A program made the translations under genes and the position numbers. Positions 6,933 to 11,340 of a stretch of 11,340 nucleotides of DNA are shown here, one piece after another. Origin of the DNA: an uncultured Eubacteriaceae bacterium (lineage in GTDB: Bacteria > Bacillota > Clostridia > Lachnospirales > Lachnospiraceae). The stretch covers positions 1 through 11,340 of the forward strand of contig CAMEUH010000065.1 in assembly GCA_945938055.1 (NCBI GenBank), written 5' to 3'. Under the pieces are notes generated by a model, which was not told the DNA's origin, did not search any database, and worked only from the letters and a program-made list of their open reading frames with translations. How positions within the stretch are numbered: position 1 is the first letter of the stretch; every line of letters starts with the position of its first letter.

Positions 6933-6983
6933 CAGGAGTATATTGTCGGACAAGGACGTCTGAAGGAATATACTCCTGTTTTT
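6933..6983 (+). terminator. Terminator of purD
   Basis: CAGGAGTATATT (6933-6944) pairs perfectly with AATATACTCCTG (6967-6978), and CGGAC (6947-6951) pairs inside with GTCTG (6958-6962, one G-U). A TTTTT run follows at 6979-6983. It starts seven bases after the purD stop. Only 38 bases separate it from the kinase start codon, so the kinase gene either relies on read-through or has a weak promoter overlapping this hairpin. Confidence 0.85.
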
Positions 6984-7008
6984 ACGTACCAGAAGAATTG
7001 CGCATAAA

Positions 7009-7014
7009 AGGAGG
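7009..7014 (+). promoter_or_regulatory. Ribosome binding site that fixes the kinase start
   Basis: AGGAGG lies seven bases before ATG 7022. This supports translation from there rather than from the in-frame GTG 96 bases upstream. Confidence 0.85.
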
Positions 7015-7021
7015 AGACAGG

Positions 7022-9727
7022 ATGAAAATGTTTCAGGAAAATAAAATCATTCAGAGAATCTTTACGGTTCTGTTGTCGTGCATTATTCTTTATCTGATTC
7101 TGGGGGAACTTTTTTTGCCAGAGGAAAATGCTCATGATAGTTCAGGATATACCATTCCAAAGATGCAGTGGACATGGATTAAGAATGATGGAAGCAGGGA
7201 AGCAATAACGGTTCCGGGAGAATATGATGTTCCTCGGAATGAAGTTATGACCATTGAATCGGTGCTTCCGTCCGGGCTGGAAGATAATACATATCTTCGC
7301 TTTTATAGTCTTCGTCAGGATATGTGGATTTTTGTGGATGATGTACTGAGGTCTTCCTATTCGACAAAGGATACCCGGTTGTTTGGAAAATCCAGTTCGG
7401 CATATTATGTTTTTCTGGAATTAAAGGAAGAAGATGCAGGGAAAAAGATCCGGGTAGAGATACAGACGGATTCATCTTATTCCGGTACGGTACGGACTGT
7501 TTATATGGGAGATAAGATTGAATTATTGCGTGCTTTATTTAAGGAGAGCGGTGTAGAAATTGTGGCTGCGGTCATTACGCTTTTTCTGGGCTTGTTAAGC
7601 ATCATCGGAAGTGTGATAATGAACTGGTGCTATCATCGGCCTCTCAATCTTAAGTATCTGGGCTGGGGAGTTGTCCTTGCAGCATGCTGGCTGATTGTGA
7701 ATTCACTTTTCCGTCAGATTCTGTTCCCGAATGTTTCAGTGATTAGTGATGTAACTTTCATGATCGTTTCAATTCTTCCGATTCCATTTTTGATTTACCT
7801 AAATCAATTACAGGATGGAAGATACCAGAAATTGTATTTCGGAATGGAAATAGTTGCGGTACTGGATGTTATCATTACGGTTTTCCTGCATGTGACCGGA
7901 TGGAAGGACTTTACGGAAACAATTATTTTTGTAGCAGTTGTTTGTATTGTGGAAATTCTTTTCATGATAGGAACGATTATCCGGGATATAATTCAAGGCA
8001 AAATACAGGGCTATTATCTGGAAGCTATTGGAATTTTTGGAGCGTTTGTTGCGGCGGCTGTACAGTTCTTGTTATATTTTCATCAGACAGAAGTACCATT
8101 TAGTGGCGCCGTAGTGGCAGTTGGATTAATATTTCTTCTGCTGGTTGCGGTAATTAGTTCCATACAAAAGCTGGTTGCCTTGGACAGGGAAAAACAGCAG
8201 GCAATTTTGGCAAATCAGGCAAAGGCACGATTTCTTGCCAATATGTCCCATGAAATCCGCACACCGATTAATGCAGTGCTTGGCATGGATGAGATGATAC
8301 TAAAGGAAGGTACGGATGAAAAGATACTGGAATATGCAAAGGATATCCGGAGTGCCGGGAAAAACCTGCTTTATCTGATCAATGATATTTTGGATTTTTC
8401 CAAGATTGAATCGGGAAATCTGCAGATTATTCCGGTGGAATATGAAATTTCTTCTCTCATCAATGATTGTTATAACATGATTGTTATACGTGCGCGTGAG
8501 AAAAAATTACAGCTGAATGTGCAGAATGATGAGACTCTTCCGCGAAGAATGCTGGGAGATGAGGTGCGAATCCGCCAGATTGTGATTAATCTGCTTACCA
8601 ATGCGGTAAAGTATACAAAGCAAGGCGAAATTACACTTTCCGTTACTGGAGAAAGACGACCGGAAAATCAGCTTATTTTGAAGATTGCAGTGACAGATAC
8701 GGGGATTGGGATTGCAAAAGAAAATCAGAAACAGCTTTTTCAGTCTTTTCAACGGATTGAAGAGAAGAAGAACCGGTCTATTGAGGGAACGGGGCTTGGA
8801 CTTGCCATTACAAGTCAGCTGTTAGAGTTGATGAACGGTACGATTGAGGTAGAAAGTGAATATGGAAAAGGCTCCACATTTACTGTGACAATTCCACAGA
8901 CCATCGTTCTGGATGAACCGGCTGGCGATTTTGCACAGGGGTATCAGAAAAATGGAATGGAAGAAATCATTCACAGGCGGGAATTCCGTGCAGATCAGGG
9001 AAGAGTTCTTGTGGTAGATGACGTGATGATGAATCTTAAGGTCTTTAAGGGACTGTTAAAAGATACGGGTCTTATGATTGATGTGGCAGAGAGCGGAAAG
9101 AAATGCCTTGAAATGGTACAGGAAAACCAATATCATATTATTTTTCTGGATCATATGATGCCGGAAATGGATGGTGTGGAGACTCTGCATGAAATGCAGA
9201 AGATAAACCACTTAAATCAGGAAACGCCAGTAATTGCCCTGACTGCGAACGCCATTAGTGGTGCAAGAGAGATGTATCTTAAGGAAGGATTTGCAGATTA
9301 TCTTTCAAAGCCGGTACAGGAGAAGGATTTAAAGGACATGGTTCTTAAATATCTTCCAAAAGAGTTGATTAAGAAAGATTTCATGAAGCAATTAACATTT
9401 CTGGATGTTCAGAAAGGACTTTCTTTTTGTGGTGGTGTGGAAGAATTGTACGAAGAAGTTCTGGAAATGTATGTACAGGAAGAGAAAAGAAATTTACTTA
9501 CACAGTTACTGGAAAGTGGTGATTATACAAATTATCATATTCAGGTACATGGCTTAAAGGGTACTTCTATTTCCATTGGTGCCACAGAGTTTGCCCAACA
9601 GGCAAAGAAAATAGAATATGCCATGAAAGATCAGAATTTGGAATATGTAAAGACACATCATGAAGAATTCATGAAGGAATATGGAGTTTTGTTGGAAAAG
9701 ATACGGAATGCGTTAGAACTGTCATGA
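7022..9727 (+). CDS. Membrane hybrid sensor histidine kinase (extracytoplasmic domain, 7TM, HisKA-HATPase-receiver-HPt)
   Basis: A 901-aa signalling kinase of the 7TMR-DISM-like type. Residues 13-32 form an N-terminal membrane segment. Residues about 40-170 are an outside domain rich in beta strands (likely ligand-binding, jelly-roll-like). Seven helices follow at about 179-199, 212-232, 242-262, 272-292, 300-320, 333-353 and 360-380. The cytoplasmic part has a phospho-accepting H410 in NMSHEIRTP, an HATPase with N527 (N box) and D559 in DTGIGIA plus GTGLGLAI, a receiver with D666/D667, phospho-acceptor D710, T741 and K763, and a C-terminal HPt domain with H843 in VHGLKGTS. All relay residues are present, so a His-Asp-His phosphorelay is expected. 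AGGAGG (7009-7014) seven bases before ATG 7022 fixes the start. An upstream in-frame GTG at 6926 would run through the purD terminator and is rejected. No partner response regulator is seen in the window. Confidence 0.92.
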   Translation: MKMFQENKIIQRIFTVLLSCIILYLILGELFLPEENAHDSSGYTIPKMQWTWIKNDGSREAITVPGEYDVPRNEVMTIESVLPSGLEDNTYLRFYSLRQDMWIFVDDVLRSSYSTKDTRLFGKSSSAYYVFLELKEEDAGKKIRVEIQTDSSYSGTVRTVYMGDKIELLRALFKESGVEIVAAVITLFLGLLSIIGSVIMNWCYHRPLNLKYLGWGVVLAACWLIVNSLFRQILFPNVSVISDVTFMIVSILPIPFLIYLNQLQDGRYQKLYFGMEIVAVLDVIITVFLHVTGWKDFTETIIFVAVVCIVEILFMIGTIIRDIIQGKIQGYYLEAIGIFGAFVAAAVQFLLYFHQTEVPFSGAVVAVGLIFLLLVAVISSIQKLVALDREKQQAILANQAKARFLANMSHEIRTPINAVLGMDEMILKEGTDEKILEYAKDIRSAGKNLLYLINDILDFSKIESGNLQIIPVEYEISSLINDCYNMIVIRAREKKLQLNVQNDETLPRRMLGDEVRIRQIVINLLTNAVKYTKQGEITLSVTGERRPENQLILKIAVTDTGIGIAKENQKQLFQSFQRIEEKKNRSIEGTGLGLAITSQLLELMNGTIEVESEYGKGSTFTVTIPQTIVLDEPAGDFAQGYQKNGMEEIIHRREFRADQGRVLVVDDVMMNLKVFKGLLKDTGLMIDVAESGKKCLEMVQENQYHIIFLDHMMPEMDGVETLHEMQKINHLNQETPVIALTANAISGAREMYLKEGFADYLSKPVQEKDLKDMVLKYLPKELIKKDFMKQLTFLDVQKGLSFCGGVEELYEEVLEMYVQEEKRNLLTQLLESGDYTNYHIQVHGLKGTSISIGATEFAQQAKKIEYAMKDQNLEYVKTHHEEFMKEYGVLLEKIRNALELS

Positions 9728-9756
9728 TGAATTGCAGGTGAGAGAGCTGGGAATCT

Positions 9757-10602
9757 TCAGCCGGAGTGATACCGGCGAAGATTGGTCAATACATCAAAAG
9801 GAACCTTTAAATTTCGTTTCCCGTTTCCAAGTGCGATATGAGGCTTATTTGTGCCATGAAAATCAGAACCGCCGGATATCAGCAGATTATTTTCACGGGC
9901 AAGTTTTCGAATCTGGACTTCATCTGCAGGCGTATAGGTGGAATAAATGGCTTCGATTCCATCCAGACCATGCTTTTTTAAGTGGGAAACCATGTCGTAA
10001 AGAGCGGTACTGCTCATCTTGTATAAAACCGGATGAGCAAGGATGGCAATGCCGCCTGCATCATGAATGAGCTGTATGGTTTTTTCGCATGGCATGTTAT
10101 CCCTCGGTACAAAGCAGGGACCATGGTCATTGAGATAACGGTCAAAGGCTTCCCGGACGGAAGAAACCATCCCCTGTTCATAAAGATACCGGGCAAAATG
10201 TGCCCTGGTAATAACTGCGTTTCCGAAACGCTCCCTGAGAGCGGATAGTGAGATGGCAATATGATGTTCCTGGAATCGTTTGACCATCTCTTCATTGCGA
10301 AGCTCCCGTGTTCTTCGCATCTGGTTTAATTCTTCCTGAAATGTTGTATCCTTATGGTCTATGAAAAGTCCTACCATGTGTATTTCTTTCTGCATGTAGG
10401 AACAGCTTAACTCAATTCCCGGAATTACTTCAACCTGAAGACGCTTTCCGGCCATCAGGGCTTCATCGATACCGTCAACGGTGTCATGGTCTGTTAATGC
10501 CAGTGCTGATATATGATTCTTTTTTGCCAGACAAATAACCTCAGATGGTGTTAAAGTACCATCTGAGGCTGTTGAATGGACGTGTAAATCTACAAGATTC
10601 AA
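9757..10602 (-). CDS. PHP-domain metal-dependent phosphoesterase (TrpH/YciV-like)
   Basis: A 281-aa PHP-fold phosphoesterase, probably cytoplasmic. Relatives such as E. coli YciV/RNase AM act on nucleoside bisphosphates or RNA 5' ends; the substrate here is not established. Metal-ligand motifs are complete: H7, H9 and D14 in DLHVHSTASDGTLTP, D38/H39/D40 in ALTDHDTVDG, E64 in PGIELSC, H75, H135 in TRAHFARYL, H190 in ILAHPVLY, and D247 and H249 in GGSDFHG. I place the start at the TTG at 10602-10600: AGAGGA (10609-10614) lies six bases upstream, the protein then begins NLVDLHVH as in relatives, and it clears the ABC-F gene. The open frame continues upstream to 10758, but that stretch overlaps the ABC-F coding end and looks unrelated to PHP proteins. 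It lies 43 bases after the ABC-F stop and is probably in the same transcript. It converges on the kinase gene, 29 bases apart. Confidence 0.88.
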   Translation of the reverse strand: MNLVDLHVHSTASDGTLTPSEVICLAKKNHISALALTDHDTVDGIDEALMAGKRLQVEVIPGIELSCSYMQKEIHMVGLFIDHKDTTFQEELNQMRRTRELRNEEMVKRFQEHHIAISLSALRERFGNAVITRAHFARYLYEQGMVSSVREAFDRYLNDHGPCFVPRDNMPCEKTIQLIHDAGGIAILAHPVLYKMSSTALYDMVSHLKKHGLDGIEAIYSTYTPADEVQIRKLARENNLLISGGSDFHGTNKPHIALGNGKRNLKVPFDVLTNLRRYHSG

Positions 10603-10608
10603 ATTCGT

Positions 10609-10614
10609 TCCTCT
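10609..10614 (-). promoter_or_regulatory. Ribosome binding site that fixes the TTG start of the PHP gene
   Basis: On the minus strand AGAGGA sits six bases before TTG (10602-10600). There is no ATG or GTG start in this frame between the ABC-F stop and the first catalytic motif. Confidence 0.7.
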
Positions 10615-10645
10615 TTTCCATGAAGCGTCTTCATCCAGCTTCTTT

Positions 10646-11340
10646 TTAGGCTTCCATTTCTGGTTCTTCGTCATCGGATGCCATTGCAGCAAATCCCTGA
10701 CGTTTTCTTGCCATTTCATCACTTTCCAGATATTCATCATAGGTAGTAAGTTTGTCAATCAGCTGACCGCTTGGTACGATTTCCATGATACGGTTGGCAG
10801 TTGTCTGTACAAACTGATGGTCATGGCAGGTAAATAAGCATACGCCCGGGAACTTAATCAGTCCGTTATTCAGGGCGGTAATGGATTCCATGTCAAGGTG
10901 GTTCGTAGGCTCATCAAGAATGAGAACATTGGAACCCATGATCATCATCTTGGAAAGAAGACAACGTACTTTTTCACCACCGGATAATACCTTTACCTTT
11001 TTAACACCATCATCACCGGCAAAAAGCATTCTTCCGAGGAAACCACGGACATAGGTTACGTCCTTTTCCGGAGAATATTGTGTCAGCCAGTCAACAATGG
11101 TATCATTGGTATTAAATTCTGCAGCACTGTCCTTTGGAAAGTAAGCCTGGCTTGTTGTAACACCCCATTTATAGCTTCCTTCATCCGGTTCCAGTTCTCC
11201 GGCGAGAATTTTAAAGAGGGTGGTAGTGGCAAGTTCATTGGAACCGACAAAGGCAATTTTATCTTCGCGGCCGACAATAAAGGAAAGATTATCCAATACC
11301 TTTACTCCGTCAATGGTCTTGGAAAGATTCGTAACGGTCA
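10646..11340 (-). CDS. ABC-F family ATPase, C-terminal half (YkpA/YbiT-like)
   Basis: A soluble ABC-F ATPase without membrane domains; the family binds ribosomes and acts in translation quality control or antibiotic protection. The 5' part lies beyond base 11340. The frame is open to the edge and shows 230 residues of the second nucleotide-binding domain. It starts in TVTNLSKTIDGVKVLDNLSFIVG; the codon at 11296-11294 is an internal TTG, not the start. The signature LSGGEKVR, Walker B VLILDEPTNHLD and a switch HDHQF (instead of the common HDR) are present. The P-loop is abnormal: GSNELATTT instead of GxNGxGK(S/T)T, so the lysine is missing. I recall similar degenerate P-loops in YkpA-like relatives. 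The C-terminus is acidic (SDDEEPEMEA). The stop is at 10648-10646, followed 43 bases later by the PHP gene. Residue numbers from the true N-terminus are unknown. Confidence 0.9.
   Translation of the reverse strand, partial: TVTNLSKTIDGVKVLDNLSFIVGREDKIAFVGSNELATTTLFKILAGELEPDEGSYKWGVTTSQAYFPKDSAAEFNTNDTIVDWLTQYSPEKDVTYVRGFLGRMLFAGDDGVKKVKVLSGGEKVRCLLSKMMIMGSNVLILDEPTNHLDMESITALNNGLIKFPGVCLFTCHDHQFVQTTANRIMEIVPSGQLIDKLTTYDEYLESDEMARKRQGFAAMASDDEEPEMEA

Noticed and set aside
6926..7021. N-terminal extension of the kinase from a GTG at 6926
   Set aside because: It would translate through the purD terminator hairpin, has no ribosome site, and a strong AGGAGG precedes ATG 7022.
9760..9776. GCCGG/CCGGC 5-bp inverted repeat near the convergent kinase and PHP gene ends, as a terminator
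   Set aside because: Short stem inside the PHP coding end with no T-tract on either strand; no convincing terminator is seen in the 29-base gap.
9732..10070. 112-codon plus-strand open frame after the kinase
   Set aside because: It is antisense to the PHP gene with its complete metal-ligand motifs; the translated sequence has no recognisable domain and looks like a shadow frame.

Overview
The window looks like chromosome of a low-to-mid GC Gram-positive anaerobe of the Clostridia, most likely a gut-type Lachnospiraceae member. This is inferred from the strong AGGAGG-type ribosome sites, the purM-purN overlap, the clostridial variants of PurN and PurD, the MocR/MATE content and the YkpA/YbiT-like ABC-F protein. 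I cannot name the species. Nothing phage-, IS-, CRISPR- or tRNA-like was seen.

Layout. (1) 2-1254, plus strand: the 3' part of purM overlapping purN, closed by a long hairpin terminator. (2) 1335-5540: an accessory block inside a purine-synthesis neighbourhood. A MocR-type (GntR-aminotransferase) regulator on the minus strand diverges from a two-gene plus-strand unit, a short-chain dehydrogenase (SDR) and a small NTF2/SnoaL-fold protein. A MATE efflux gene follows, with a promoter immediately followed by a strong terminator hairpin in its leader. (3) 5587-6983: purD with its own promoter and terminator. (4) 7022-9727: a 7TM hybrid histidine kinase with receiver and HPt domains. (5) 9757-11340, minus strand: an ABC-F ATPase (5' end outside the window) followed by a PHP-domain phosphoesterase that starts at TTG, convergent with the kinase.

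How it fits together. PurM, PurN and PurD catalyse three steps of de novo IMP synthesis, but purD is separated from purMN by about 4.4 kb carrying four accessory genes. The regulator and the SDR unit share a 115-bp divergent promoter region. It has a perfect AT palindrome giving a TATAAT on both strands, bracketed by a direct repeat TATCAGTAA, which is a good candidate MocR operator. The SDR resembles the 3alpha-hydroxysteroid dehydrogenase/carbonyl reductase branch, and its partner has the ketosteroid-isomerase/SnoaL fold pattern. With the MATE exporter next door, the block may sense, modify and expel a small hydrophobic or cyclic ketone or alcohol. That function is a hypothesis, not something the sequence proves.

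The most useful leads are the MocR operator/bidirectional promoter, the promoter-terminator leader of the MATE gene, and the SDR + NTF2-like pair with its unusual residue at the catalytic serine position.
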